From: Sesamum alatum
Taxonomy: Eukaryota; Streptophyta; Magnoliopsida; Lamiales; Pedaliaceae
NCBI GenBank assembly: GCA_034509735.1
Contig: JACGWO010000010.1
Location: 14,335,193 to 14,399,192, forward strand
Reading direction: 5' to 3'
DNA: 64,000 nt
Positions 30,251 through 42,915 of this stretch are shown here, piece by piece (within the stretch, counting starts at the first letter, position 1; every line of letters begins with the position of its first letter). The translations under genes were made by a program, and so were the position numbers. Below the pieces are notes generated by a model. That model had not been told where the DNA came from. It searched no databases and saw only the letters and a program-made list of their open reading frames with translations.

Positions 30251-31650
30251 AGAATCGCATTTTCAATAAAATAAAAAAGTAAGTTTATAAATAATTTAAA
30301 ATTTGAAATATAAAAATAAATAAACAATAAAGAATTTAAAACTTAAAGTTAAAGTAATTAGTAAGTATAAAAATACAAATGTGTATTGGATATAAAAATG
30401 AAGTTAAATTTTTTACTAACTAATTACCTTAAATGATAAATGATTTTTTTTTTGGATAAAGGTAAACAATGAATATGTGCTCTAAAATGAATAAGGAATG
30501 TGTGCTTCAAAATAAAAATACATAAGGTAAATAATTACCTTAATAAAAAATACGTTATTTCATTAAGTGGTAAAAAAAATTCAAAAAGGCTACCGTAGAG
30601 CATACATGTGCTTTAATAATAAATAAATAAATAATACAAATAATTTTAATTTTAAAACAAATTTAGTATTTAATACATAATTCAAAATTTAAATGATTAA
30701 GAGAAGAGGACAAATAGGAGGAATTTGTGATTTTTGAAATGTCATAACAAATCATTGATTAACAATTTTTTAATTAATGCATTTCTTTAGTGCAATAACT
30801 AACAAAACAAATTAATAATGTTAGATATTCAGGAAAAAATAATTAAAATTAGAGAAATTGTGTCTTATTGAAACATAAAAATGCATAATAAATACTGAAC
30901 TTGTCAAATATTGAATTATAAATCATTGGCATTACCATTGATATGAATATGTACATACTTGTTTCACCGATGATTGCAAAAAATAATTTTTTTAAATTTT
31001 AAAATTCTCACTTAAAATGTAAGTAAATGATAAAATATGAAGGTGGAAAGAGAAATTTATATGCTAGTGTAGCGTTAGATTTCACAGCCTTGCGATTTAC
31101 TTTTGTGTTGCTTCTGCAGACACATTATTTATAATATTACAAACCTTTTATCTTGAGTAATTTTGAATTTCGAAAGACAATAGTAGATAAGTTTTATAAA
31201 AGTGAGTTATCTTTATCATTAATAAAAATTTTGAAAATATTTAAATTTTCTAATAGATAGTCATGAAGTGATTCTCCCTATGAATATTAGAATTTTTTGG
31301 ATAAACACCAATAATTATAAAAGAAGAGATTATTATATTGTCAATAGATGTAATATATTTTTATATATACTAATCTATAGTTTTTTCATATTATTGTTAT
31401 CTATACACATAATATTTAGATATTGTAGTTTATTATGTATCAAATATTCAATAGTCATATCACTTGTAGGATCTTATACAAAATATCATAAATCAAATAT
31501 TATGACTATATTATAAGAAACTATAATTATATAACGAATAATCAATTCAGATAATATTTCATATTATTGGATATAATGAACAATAATTGATATTTTGAAT
31601 CAAATGAACTTTTATTTGTTGGATGAATATATATATATATATATATATAT

Positions 31651-31863
31651 TTGAATAAACATGTTTTTATATACTTTGAAAAATAGATAGACAAATAATA
31701 TTGATTAGATTCTTTTGGATAAGTATAAATATATTTTTTTCTTTTTATCTAAAAATTTGTGAATTTTCATTTGACAGGATGGAGCACGTTGAGGTTGTCC
31801 ACATCTGCGTATACATGGCGCTTAGGTGGATAGTCTCAATGATTCTATTTTATAATATATGGA
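31651..31863 (-). repeat. Internal copy of the Helitron 5' region
   Basis: About 210 bp match 32941-33146: shared blocks are ATAAACATGTTTTTAT, TTGATT-ATTCTTTTGGATAA, TATCTAAAAATTTGT and TGGCGCTTAGGTGGATAGTC. It ends in its own A|TCCATATATTATAAAA terminus at 31863, so two possible 5' ends share one 3' end. An (AT)n tract precedes it at about 31627-31650. Confidence 0.65.
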
Positions 31864-33146
31864 TATTGATAAAATATAACTAATAAACATATCGGATAAG
31901 TGTATAATAATTTGTCTTTATCCAAAAGATTTATAATCTTTTTAAATAAATGAAAAGTAACATTCTTCAAATTTATTTTCATATCAATTAGTTTTTTTTT
32001 GTTTTTTATTATTATCATATTACATTTTAATTTTTATATCATTAGTCATTGTCACATTATAAAATTAAATTTATTTATATTTTTTATTTTATTAACGTTT
32101 TAAAACAGTTTTGTGTCTCTTTGAATTTTTCTTACCTTGTAAGCAAATATATTTTATTTTTATTTAAATTAGATTAATGTTAGATTATTTGATTTTATAA
32201 ATATTTACAAATTTGTTCAGGTAAATTGGTTAGGGATAAAATCTAAAATTCAAACTTACTTTTACATCTTTCAATAATTTTTTTATTTGTGATCATTATC
32301 ATATTAAATTTTAATTTTTTTAAATATATAGAAATTTACTTTATTTGTAAATTTTTTTATTTTATTAGCTTTTATAAATCATAGTTCTCCGGTGATTTTA
32401 TTTTGCTATGTAAGAAAATATTTTATTATTATTTAGTGTTGATAAATGATTGGAATGTATCCAAAAGATAAATTAGTCAGGGATACAATTAATCTGAAAT
32501 TTATTTTAATATTAAAAAATAGTCTTATATTTTTAATATTCACTAATTATTTTATTTCTAAATTTTGAATTATTTGTCAATTACTCATTTTATTTTAAAT
32601 GTTGAATTATTTGTAATTTTTACTTACTTAGTTATTTTGGAACTTAAAAAATTGTCATTTATCTTATATTTAAATTTAGATAAGTGTACCATTATTTGTT
32701 TATCCAAGAGATCCACTATTTTTTTAGGTAAATAGTTAGTAAAATAATTCAAATTCATTTTTGTGTTCAATATACTTTTGTATTTTTATACGTATTAACT
32801 TAATTTTTAATATATTAATTATTTACTTATTTTTATATTTAAAAGAACATTATATATAGCTCTATTTATTTATTCTTTAGAAAATACAATTCTTTTGTGG
32901 ATAAAAAATTGATTGTTATCTACAAGATAAATGCATATATATTGGATAAACATGTTTTTATTTACTTAATAAAGTTATTAAACATATAATATTGATTGAT
33001 TCTTTTGGATAAATACTAATATTTTTTTTTTATCTAAAAATTTGTTAATTCCATTTGGCATAATAGAGCTCATTGAGGCTATCCAAACGTGCACATAAAT
33101 GGCGCTTAGGTGGATAGTCTCGATGATTTTTTTTGTTATATATAGA

Positions 33147-33290
33147 TATGTTAAATCATGTATGATGCAACTATATATTATGCATATAAGTTTATTAATA
33201 TAGATGGTATGTTATATTAACTTATTATGTTATATTCAAAAACATAATGACTTGCATTAAAAAAGAAAAAAATTGATCATTACAAAAAAA
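33147..33290. other. Short AT-rich spacer
   Basis: AT-rich sequence between the Helitron and the accessory-ORF fragment. Nothing recognised. Confidence 0.4.
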
Positions 33291-33870
33291 TTATAGGATT
33301 TGTAATGGCTGTTTTGGAATGGCTAGCAAGCCGTTTCGATTGGGGGGCTGCCAACGACCCATACCATCAATACCAGACTCATCTAATTTCTCCTCAAGAA
33401 TGGCAAGAGAATGATCAACCTCTTTGGAACTCGATCCTATAGAAATACCTAACGAATCATAAGGACACACGGATAAGTTCCTAGTCGCTTCGATAAACTT
33501 GAGTTGGAAATCCCCATCATCTGCAGAAACGGGAGACACGCCAAGGTTGCGGAGAGGCCCTCGGCCGGAATCCGACCGAGGCAAAGCACCTCAGCCAGAA
33601 TCTGGTCAAGGCAGATTGCCTCGGCCTGATCCTGGCCGAGGCGATGCACCTCGGCCGGACCCTGGTCGAGGCACCTCGCCTCGACCAGATTCTAGTCGAG
33701 GTAGCGTGCCTTGACCCGCCTCCACCGTGGCGCCGCCGAAGCTCCCCCTCTGACGCGGCGCCATGGCTCCATCCCTTGCGGCGTACCCCCGTGCACCTCT
33801 TCCCACAGTTTGATCACTAGACATTCTATCGGTCTTACGTCGAATGGCTTCCCAAGTTCTAAATGTTATT
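33291..33870 (-). pseudogene. Fragment of the Tat antisense accessory ORF, longer copy
   Basis: On the minus strand from 33875 it reads MSSDQTVGRGARGYAARDGAM, then repeats such as SGRGEVPRPGSGRGASPRP. After a frame change comes DDGDFQLKFIEATRNL...GSSSKEVDHSLA.LEEKLDESGIDG (33513 to 33340). The same order stands on the plus strand at 55742-56160. It breaks off where the Tat copy would go on to the conserved domain. Compared with 893-1187 it extends about 275 bp further, and the duplication begins inside it at 33567. Confidence 0.65.
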
Positions 33871-33897
33871 CCCATGGGAATTCATATTCACTTAGAT

Positions 33898-34280
33898 AAG
33901 GAATATAGATGATATAGCTTTCAAATAAATTAGTCCATTTGGTTGTTCGAATTAATTTTTTGGGCAGAGAAATATTATCTAAATGTTTATTCAGTCAATA
34001 TATTATTTTTTATGAAAATAAATAATTATATATATATATATATTTTCAGTAACAAATGAGGTGTTTTTATAAATTGTTAATAACCTTCTATAAAAAATAT
34101 TGAAAATACTCTATTATACAATTGAATTCAATATATTTAATCAAATATGAATAAATATTTTTTCATAAAAATTATTAAAAGGCGAATTTGGTCGTATAAG
34201 TAATTTTATTCCATTATTAATCATTGTTTTCTAATTATTAATTATTTGAATGGAATCAACTAAGAAATGAAAATTCTATT
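33898..34280. repeat. Truncated transposon-like repeat, left flank of gypsy copy B
   Basis: Counterpart of 1228-1614. It ends AAATTCTATT immediately before the LTR; the last five bases CTATT are the intact left target duplication. Confidence 0.6.
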
Positions 34281-34793
34281 TGATCCAGGTCGCTACCTGT
34301 GATTCCAAGCGAGCACCTCACTAAGTACCTCATTGATACCTGTGATGCCAAGCGAGCACCTCACCAAGTACCTCACTAAACGATCTCCTAAGCTTCCTAG
34401 ACTTGTGTATCCCTGAGAAGAAGAAAGCACGTCAGGCTAGCCGGGAGTGTCCCCGGCAAAGATCCTCCGATGCTTAAGTCAATATAGGTCGAGATGGTAA
34501 TATGGCAATCTCAAGTAGTAAATGAGGTAGAAAACAATGAATGAGTGTTACCATAAATGAGGGATGGAGGGTGTATTTATAGGCAAAATGTGACCACTTG
34601 CCTGGTCCACTTGGCATCATCTTAATGAATGAGCTGTCAGAGAATCCGTGGTCTAGATTCCGAGTCCATGAAGCGGGTCACGATCTGAGTCGATCAACTA
34701 AACTGTGCGTGGATCCTGAGCCCATTATGCTGTTTTGGCCTTTTTTCAGGGTTATTTGTTTCTTTTCTAGAAAAATGGGGCACACCCTTATCA
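34281..34793 (-). mobile_element. Gypsy copy B: left LTR (3' LTR)
   Basis: 513 bp, TGATCC...TTATCA, twin of 1615-2128 with roughly 2-3% differences by eye. The polypurine tract follows at 34796-34811. The complete copy B element spans 34281-38807 (4.5 kb) with no insertion and shows the structure that copy A had before the copia array. Confidence 0.85.
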
Positions 34794-35071
34794 TTAGTCC
34801 CCCACTTCTTCTAGTGTTAAAGTTATTATATTGGAAGAAGTCGAACATGCACCATGTGACCAGTTGCGTTTTCTTGCTATTATGAGAATGTTCCCATTTC
34901 TGATAACCTGGGTAGCCATTTGCCCATTTTTCCAAAATCTTATACCTCGACCTCTCATAGTCGAGTTCAATTTGGAGATCTTTTCCAGATCAATTCTACC
35001 TTGACCTCCTGGGGCGGAACTGAACTTGGAGAAATCTTTTTTAGATTTTTCAGCTCTTATTTTTTTTAGAT

Positions 35072-35302
35072 ATTAATGCGACCTCGAGGGAGGCTTGCGA
35101 CCTTGAGAATAAATCTGATTCAGGTAATAACGCGACCTCGAGGGAGCCACGCGACCTTGAATATACATATTTGCAGATAATAACGCAAACTCACGGGAAG
35201 TACGCTACCTTGTTGGAGCTATGCGACCTTGAAGATAAATCTTTTCAGATAATAATGCGACCTCACGGAAGGTGCACGACCCTCTTGAAGATAAATATTT
35301 CA
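35072..35302. repeat. Gypsy copy B: 52-71-bp tandem repeats
   Basis: Four units opening with a version of ATAATGCGACCTCGAGGGAG, as at 2405-2640. Confidence 0.75.
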
Positions 35303-35309
35303 GGTTTAA

Positions 35310-35850
35310 GTTATGGGGTCTTTTCCAGACTTAGGATCTTTTTTCAGATCCAATTATGAGGTCTTTCTCAAATCGCATTCTGAGATCTTCTGCACACAAG
35401 AATATGAGATCTTTTTCAGATCAACATTCAACATCTTCTCCGGATATTTAGGATCTTTTATAGATCGAATTATGAGATCTTTCTCGGATCGCCTTATGAT
35501 GATCTTTCTAAGGTCATTGTTATGATGATCTTTTTCCGTCCGTTGTTGTAATGATCTTTTCCAGATCATTATTGTGATGATCTTTTTCTGATCTTTGTTG
35601 TGGTGATCTTTTTCAAATCGTGGTTTTGGTGATCCTCCTCATACCGCATTATGATGATCTCTCATATCATTGTTGTGGTGATCTTTTTCAGATCACTATT
35701 ATGGTGGTCTTTCACAGATCACTTAACATGATCTTTTTCAAATTGCAAAAAGAAATGATCTTTCACAGATCACAAAACATGATCTTTTTCAGATCGCTTC
35801 CAAGTCCTAGACCTTTCACAGGTCGCACGTCCCCATGCGATCTTGAGTGC
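35310..35850. repeat. Gypsy copy B: GATC-rich short-period repeats
   Basis: Same tract as 2645-3180, units of the type TGATGATCTTTTTCAGATC. A few unit-internal changes exist but the unit number appears the same, so the tract has not expanded since the duplication. Confidence 0.75.
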
Positions 35851-35879
35851 AAAAGGGGGTTTTCACAGGCTACTTGAGA

Positions 35880-36351
35880 TCCGAGATACTCTCATGTGTA
35901 GAATTTCTTGAAGTTGTGAATGTTCCATGGTCTTAATAGGTCTTTTCCACCCATATCTTGCAGCTTGTATTTTTTTTTTTTTTTATCTCAATGACCTTAT
36001 AGGGTCCTTCCCAACTCGGGTCTAATTTTCCGGCATGCTTGGACACCTCGACCTTCTTTAGCACCAAGTCCCCCAATCTCGACCTTCTTTAGCACCAAGT
36101 CCCCCAATCTCGATCTTCTTCAGCACCAAGTCCCCCACTTAAATATGCCTTGGCTTTACCTTGTGATTATGGCTTCGCATCATCAGGTTTTTGTGATGCA
36201 AAATCTTAGCGTAGGCGCGATCTCTTCTCTCTTCAATGGTGGTGAAGTCGAATGGACGCTCTTCAAGATTTTTCTGAGGATCGCATTGTGCGGCCCTGGC
36301 TGTCACCTCACCAATCTCTGCAAGAATTATCGCGTTAGTCCCATAAACCAA
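35880..36351 (-). pseudogene. Gypsy copy B: integrase C-terminal end
   Basis: The frame 36351-36139 reads MVYGTNAIILAEIGEVTARAAQ...RDRAYAKILHHKNLMMRSHNHKVKPRH, the region after the catalytic core of Tat integrase. The downstream end (PSWEGPYK type) follows to about 35890 with frame breaks and a T-run near 35970. The zinc finger and D-D-E core are deleted as in copy A. Confidence 0.75.
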
Positions 36352-36953
36352 AAAAAATGGGGACTTACCTGTTGAGGGTTGTTGTGTGGTGTGGTACGCT
36401 CATAATACGCCTGGTAGCTCATCGACCCACGACCCCTTTGCGCCTTCAATCCCAATAGTGATGCTTCGTTTTCCGCTTCATTGTTGGTAGCAGGGAATGC
36501 CAATTTTGCTGCGACTTCGACCTCAACCTCGACCTCGACCCCACCAAGTCCTTGCAACAAAATTCTTGCTCCCCCATTACTCGAATTAGATGATCCATCC
36601 ACATGCAAAAGCCAACCTTTATGCTCCTTCTGTTTCTGTTCACCTGCGAGCTCTACAATAAAGTTAGCAAAAACTTGAGCTTTGATAGAGGTTCTTGCTT
36701 GATACTCGATGTCATATTCCCTAACTCGATCGCCCTTTTGATCAAGCGACCTGAAACCTCTAGCTTAGACATGATCTATTTGAGTGGATAATTTGTTAAC
36801 ACTATGATCTTATGGGATTGAAAATATGGTCATAATTTTCTTGTTGTGGTGACCAATGCTAATGCCAATTCTTTGATCTGGATACATCTTTTTTCAGCTC
36901 CTTGCAACATCCTGCTCACATAGTATGCCTTTTTGGTGAGGTGACAACCAGGA
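36352..36953 (-). pseudogene. Gypsy copy B: RNase H remnants
   Basis: The frame 36608-36327 starts HVDGSSNSSNGGARILLQG and contains PATNNEAENEASLLGLKAQ. This is the archaeal-type second RNase H (RVT_3) typical of Tat elements, with EAENEA in place of the usual EAEYEA. The C-terminal end of the first RNase H lies at about 36820-36950. About 100 residues of the first RNase H seem deleted. Confidence 0.7.
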
Positions 36954-36973
36954 TCGCTTCGATTTTCTCTGGG

Positions 36974-37550
36974 TTTTCCTCAATTCCTTTTTCACTCACC
37001 ATGTATCCTAAAAACTTACCACCTCGAACTCCAAATGGACACTTAGTGGATTAAGTTTCATGACTTAGGTTCTCATCACCCCAAACGATTTTTTGAGGTG
37101 ATCGAGGAGGTCCTCTTCTCTCTCGTTTTTCACCAGTATATTATCAACCTAAACCTCCATGGAGTGGCCAATGAGGTCATTGAATATCCTGTTCACCAGC
37201 CTTTGATATGTAGCACCTGCATTTTTTAATCCAAAAGGCATCACATTATAACAATAAATGTCTTTTTCAGTAACAAAGGAAGTCTTATCTCTATCCTTTT
37301 CTGCCATGAAAATTTGATGGTAACCCTGGTACGCATCCATCATGCAGAACAATGCACATCCGGCGGTGGAGTCTACCAGTAAATCTATTCGAGGTATCGG
37401 GTAGGGCTCCTTTGGACATGCTTTGTTCAAATCTATAAAGTTCGTGTACATCCGCCATTTCTCTGATGCTTTGGGTACGATCACCATATTTGATAACCAC
37501 TCGGTGTACTGGACTTCTGCTACGTATCCTACTTCTAGAAGTTCGTTCAC
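36974..37550 (-). pseudogene. Gypsy copy B: reverse transcriptase with destroyed active site
   Basis: The frame 37550-37149 matches copy A (MNELLEVGYVAEVQ ... MPFGLKNAGATYQRLVN) but stops right after MEV, where copy A reads YVDDILVK. Copy B has TAG for the Tyr codon and an Asp-to-Asn change in the same motif. The 20 bp at 36954-36973 before it are the piece lost from copy A. Confidence 0.85.
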
Positions 37551-37575
37551 CTCCTTCTCGATAATTTTATTTCTT

Positions 37576-37794
37576 TCAATTCCGAATGATCTTTTCTTGT
37601 GCTTTAACTAGCCTAATCTGCGAATCAACATTAAGCCTGTGAACAATGACCTCCGGGTCTATTCCCTTGAAATCTGATGGGCTCCATGATAACATGTCAA
37701 TGTTCCCCCTTAGAAATTCTATCACCAACGTTTCTAAGGTTGAGGTCATGCGCGACCCGATCCTGGTTGTTCTACTTGGTTCTCCTTGTGTCAC
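37576..37794 (-). pseudogene. Gypsy copy B: spacer before reverse transcriptase
   Basis: The frame contains LVIEFLRGNIDMLSWSPSDFKGIDPEVIVHRLNVDSQIRLVKAQEK, a Tat/Athila linker. It is one base longer than copy A near 37622 (CTGCGAATC versus CTGCGATC), which keeps the frame open further. Confidence 0.7.
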
Positions 37795-37902
37795 ATCGAT
37801 CGTTTTATGATGCTGATTAGGTTCTTTACGCTCAGGTTTTGACCTGGATGGTCACCTCTTATCTTCCATTTAACCTTCGCATCTTCTCTTTCGTTCTTTT
37901 TT

Positions 37903-38427
37903 TTAGGACAGATTGTAACAGCTCCAGGCCACCTTCTGATCGCAACAAACTTCACCAACTCCACCTGGTGTTGAGAACTTCATCTTCAAGTGGCAAGTGG
38001 ATACTATGGTCATCAGGGTCCTTCTCCTTGGTTCATCTCCTAAGGAGGCCGGGAGATCAATAATTCCGAAGGGTGTCACCTCGCTTCCCTCAAATCTCGC
38101 CAAGGGTGTATGTACCGGTTGTAATCGAGTATCATCGAAACCCATTTTCCTCAATACATCCATGAACAAGATGTCCACAGAGCTGCCATTGTCCACTAAC
38201 ACCTTGTGCACTAGAAAGTTTGCAATGTCCATCTTGATTACCATAGGGTCGTTCTGCGACCCCGCCTCTGCCATTAGATCTTTTCTGGTGAAGGTGATCT
38301 CCTCGTCCTGCTCTACACTTATTATGAATTCCTTCTTCCTTTTTGAGCTTCCGCTCCTCGCGTATCTTTTGCGCGATCTCGCCGAATCTCCGCCAGTGGG
38401 TCTACCCGCGATCGTATGGTTAATCAC
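37903..38427 (-). pseudogene. Gypsy copy B: aspartic protease
   Basis: 174 residues, identical in translation to 23831-24355, with VLVDNGSSVDILF active site. Gag remnant 38428-38622 follows as in copy A. Confidence 0.8.
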
Positions 38428-38622
38428 TTTCGTTTGAGTTTGCTAATCTGAGCACCAAGTTTTTCTACCTGGCAAACTATGTTCTCGACCTCGGTCTTTG
38501 ATATTCCTGGTTCTCTTCTTTTGGCTTTCCACTTTTGGCTAGATGCAGCATCCGATACTTCTATTGTCGATCCTTTCTCAGGCACCTTCCTGCTATCCTC
38601 ATCCCTCAGCTCTACCTGGTTT

Positions 38623-38807
38623 ACGTGGCATCATCTTAATGCATGAGCTGTCAGAGAATTCATGGTCAAGATTCCAGGTCCATGAAGCGGGTCACGATCC
38701 GGGTCGACCGACTAAACTGTGCGCGGATCCTGAGCCCATTATGCTATTTTGGCCATTTTTCAGGGTTATTTGTATCTTTTCTAGAAAAATGAGGTACACC
38801 CCTATCA
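38623..38807 (-). mobile_element. Gypsy copy B: truncated right LTR
   Basis: 185 bp equal to the end of the left LTR, followed by the CTATT target duplication at 38808-38812. Confidence 0.85.
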
Positions 38808-38812
38808 CTATT

Positions 38813-39873
38813 AGCTTCAAATTAATTTGTAATGTTATAATATTCTTAATATTAATAAATTAATATCATAATTTGATATTAAATTTTTGTATAATATTTT
38901 AGAAAATAAAATCACATCATGCATAAAAATTACAATTTATAAATATAAAGTTATCAAAAGAAAACCATGCTTTTCAATATCTTTTTTCTTGCTCCAACTT
39001 TTTTTTATATCTAAATTACGAAAAAGAAAAAGAAGAAAAAAAATTGGATATTCGATTTCGGGTACCCGACTTTATTGGATTGGTGTCAGGTACCAAAATA
39101 TACTACCCATCCCGAAGAACCCAAACCCTGAAAAACCCGACACGCACCCACCCCGAAGAACCCAAACCCTGAAAAAGCCGACACGCACCCACCCCGAGTA
39201 GGAATGAGACCCACCATACGCTTGGGCCTATACCCAATGCAAAGGAAAGATTGTGACTTCAAAAGCCCAACTTGATTTTCGGCCCGTTACATAAAAAATA
39301 AATGTGGCCAAAAACCTCCTAAATCCACGAGAAATTCAGGGTGGCTCTTTCAAATTTGATCCATATTTTTTGAGACTCATTCACTTTAAAAAATAACGTG
39401 TTCAAGCATATGTTTGTGAACGAGTTTCGATGCAGCATTTGCAAACAAATTAATTTTGCGCCCAACCAAATGACGACAAGTGGAAGATATATATTATTTT
39501 ATCAATTAAAATATTTTTATAATTATATTTTGGAATTTACTAAATTAATTTCAAATATAAATAATTAATTTAATTGATATTTTAATATATATTTCGTCAT
39601 CAAATTGACGGCCGACAAGTGGCAAATTGAGGTGTTTCGGTCAATCAAATCAAGATAAATATTTCTTATATTATCTCTTCGAAAAATACAAAATTAAAGA
39701 GATAATATCAAAATCAACCAATCATATCTTCCCAAATATTTAATGTATTATCTCTTTAAATTAAAATAAAGAGATAAATAAAATATTGTTCAAGTTCACC
39801 ACAACTCTACCTCTTTGACAACTATATAAAAGGTTCCTTGGAACTCATTTGATTTCACTGAGTATCTAAAAAA
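38813..39873 (+). repeat. Copy B: truncated hAT-like MITE (to 39197) and R1 repeat (39198-39873)
   Basis: Nearly base-for-base repeat of 24741-25800, including the 41-bp doubled terminus (about 39114-39195), the hairpins (39669-39780) and the TATATAAAAGG box near 39824. Differences are almost all homopolymer lengths. Confidence 0.65.
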
Positions 39874-39897
39874 TAATAGATGAATTATTTCAAATAG

Positions 39898-40413
39898 ATT
39901 AGTCCATTTGGTTGTTCAGATTAATTTTTTGGTCAGAAAAATATTATCCAAATGTTTATTAAGTCAATAAATTATTTTTTATGAAAATAAATAATTACAT
40001 ATATATATATATATTTTCAATAACATATGAGATGTTTTTATAAATTGTTAATAACCTTTTATAAAAAAATATTGAATACTGCTATTATACAATTGAATTC
40101 AATATATTCAATAAAATATGAATAAATAATTTTCCACAATAATTATTAATCATTGTTTTCTACTTATCAATTATTTGAATGGAATCAACTAAGAAATAAA
40201 AATTCTATTTGCTTCCAATTTATTGTGTACACCAATCACATAAATAATATTCAAATATGATTAATGTCCCCCTATCCTTATTCAATTCCTATAATCATTT
40301 TATTTTCATTTAATTTCATTCATACATACTAATCGAACTCCTATAATTTTATAAAAAATATAAAGAATTTATGTAATTGAATCAAGAAATATCAATATAA
40401 TTTATCCAAAAAT
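39898..40413. repeat. Copy B: unclassified transposon-like repeat
   Basis: Twin of 25825-26340. Differences seen are in T-run and (AT)n length. Confidence 0.5.
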
Positions 40414-40585
40414 AGCCGCGATACACTTGGCAAAAGACCACAACTTGGCCTAAAAGAAAATAATAATGCAGTTAGCACTCATCATTGCAAGATGGGCGCA
40501 TTTTCGCTAAGTGGCCAGATGTAGATTTTTGAGTGAGACTCATCATTTGACCAAGGAATCTCTACCACTGTTTCAGAACAAACAA

Positions 40586-40659
40586 GGTTTCGTGGTGTAG
40601 TTGGTTATCACGTCAGTCTAACACACTGAAGGTCTCCGGTTCGAGTCCGGGCGAAGCCA
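40586..40659 (+). tRNA. tRNA-Val (anticodon AAC), second copy
   Basis: Identical to 26513-26586, including the upstream CAA and the downstream TTTT. Both copies have intact stems and internal promoter boxes, so both may be transcribed. Confidence 0.95.
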
Positions 40660-40729
40660 TTTTCTATTTTACTCTCTTTTTCATTTTCTTTTTATGACCG
40701 ACCAAAATTGATTAAAAACAAAAAATAAT

Positions 40730-40802
40730 TTCCGTTGCCGGGACTCGAACCCGGGTCTCTCGGGTGAGAGCCGAGTATCCTAACCATCTAGACTACAACG
40801 GA
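40730..40802 (-). tRNA. tRNA-Glu (anticodon CTC), second copy
   Basis: Identical to 26656-26728 on the minus strand. The spacer to tRNA-Val is one base longer than in copy A (an A-run). Confidence 0.95.
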
Positions 40803-42268
40803 TTCGGCGATTTCTTTTTAAAAGATGAATAACTCCCTTAAAAACACCTCTTTAATACGAAAATATTCAAATACCCCCCTTGATTATGAAAATTCAAATT
40901 GAGTGGGCAAAAATAACCTTAAATCTTAACAAAAGAATAAACTTATTTTACTTCAAACTATAGTTTATATCATAGTTGACCTCTTTAATATCAAAATTTA
41001 AATATCAACATACAATTTACATATTCTTTTCTTTTATTTAAATTTAAATAAATATATAAACTATCAGTAGATATAGTATTATACCAATAAAAGTATCGTA
41101 TTTCATATTAAAAAAAATGTGAACAAGTATTTAATTTTGTAAGAAAGAGATAGAAGGAAATAAAACTTTTTTCTTTTCCAAATAAAAAAATCACTTTTGA
41201 GCCCAAATTTTATTCCACATGAAAACTAATTAAATATAAAAATACAAAAATATTGTAAGTTTAATCAAATACAAAAATATTTATAACATGTTACACTAAA
41301 AAAGTAAGATTTTACTTGTATTAATTAGATGAATACAAATAAAAGAAAATACTGTCAATATGAAACATTTTGGGAGGAAAATATTCAAAAAATAAAATAA
41401 AATAAAATTAAGGGATAAAGATTATTCACAACGAAATGATGAACTAATTTTATATTTCATATAACTTGATTGTACTAATCTTTTGAATTTGTTTTTTCTT
41501 CAGATTTCTTTATTAAATGGTTTCTTTATTTAAGAATTTAATATTGAAAAATATTCTTTCATTTTTATGTTTAATGTGAATAATATATTAGTTTAATTAA
41601 TTAGTATGATATCATATTATATATTTAAATAGCATATCATTTAATTATTTATGTGGTGAAAATAATTCGATATCATATGTGTTTATATTTTGACTTGAGA
41701 TGGGCTAATATGATATTTAGATTATAATAAGGGATAAAATACATTTATTTCTTTTTTAGGTATAGGAATATTTTTATTCATTTATATTAAAATTTCAAAA
41801 TTTGGGGGGTGTTCGAATATTTCAATAGTAGAAAGGAATTTTTTATACCACTTCAATAGTACAAGGAGACAAAATGAATTTAACCTTTAAAATTATCTAA
41901 ATTATTATAGTGACAAAATAAAAAATTTTTGTCAGTTAATAAAATTAATACTATATAATTATAACAGTATTACCTTAAAACAATTATTTGCAGCTATATG
42001 CAATAATTCTTTGAGTTATTTATTCAAGGGTAAATCATGACCAGTTTTTCTAAAATTTGGTGTAATTACAAATACCCCTAGCCTTATTTGAGAAATTATC
42101 AATACCGTCTTTATTTTGACAACTGTGTGAAATAGTTCAAATTCCCTAGTCTCTGTTAGGATTCTATCTATTTTTTATTGTGAACTGACCAAAATATCTT
42201 TATGGATTATGAATTATAATATTACTTATTTTTTAAAATTTATTTGCATTTTTTTTGGACAAAGTGGA

Positions 42269-42308
<40 letters not shown>

Positions 42309-42915
42309 CTCAATTTTTTCCATCCACCTCTTCTAGTGTTTTTATAATTTTTTTAAATTTTTTAAAAAGAAAAAAAATACAATAAGAACGGAGTTGATAA
42401 TTCCAAACCTCCATCAAAGAATTACATAATTTATCAAAGTTCAGGAGTATTGACATATTCATAATTATTCAAACCTCATGAAGCTCGTTGTAATATTTCT
42501 ATATTTATTTAGAGGTTAGTGCATGCTTTATTTATCTATACTATTATAAAGAGAAATGGTCTTATAAACACAAATGGTAATTTTTATAACACTACACCAA
42601 ATTATTATAATACAAAAAAAAGCCCTTCAACTTCCCAACTCACGTAAATTGAATTAACTATTCAATTAAGTTCCTTTAGAAAATTAATTTCATACAATTA
42701 CATGTACTTCAAAATTAAATTTACTCCAATTTTGTTTAAGTTTGTTGTTAATTGGAATAGAAATAACACATTAGGATTTGTGTTCAATGTACATATAATC
42801 ATCATTATCAATATACCATATATTGTATAAAATTTTAATTTTTGATATAATTTGAGTAAAATATGCATTGATAATTAATGCATTAAAAAAATTTATCAGA
42901 CATTTTTTGTAGGGT
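40803..42915. other. Copy B: AT-rich DNA, decayed element and Helitron-like terminus
   Basis: Counterpart of 26729-28816. A T-run of more than 30 bases at 42271-42301 and the Helitron-like 5' terminus at about 42535 are the only landmarks. No coding region. Confidence 0.45.

Larger units (their letters stand above)
30222..33146 (-). mobile_element. Probable non-autonomous Helitron
   Basis: On the minus strand the right-hand end reads A|TCTATATATAAC (33146) and the left-hand end has a perfect hairpin, CCCGTGCC-TT-GGCACGGG (30250-30233), seven bases before CTAG|T (30225-30222). TC at the 5' end, a hairpin then CTRR at the 3' end, and insertion between A and T are the Helitron rules. It is 2.9 kb, very AT-rich and has no RepHel protein, so it is non-autonomous. 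An internal direct repeat of the 5' end occurs at 31651-31863. Confidence 0.6.

Noticed and set aside
31268..31883. Two hydrophobic open frames in the AT-rich Helitron region
   Set aside because: Phe/Ile/Tyr/Asn-rich translations are expected by chance at this base composition; no start context or homologous second copy supports them.
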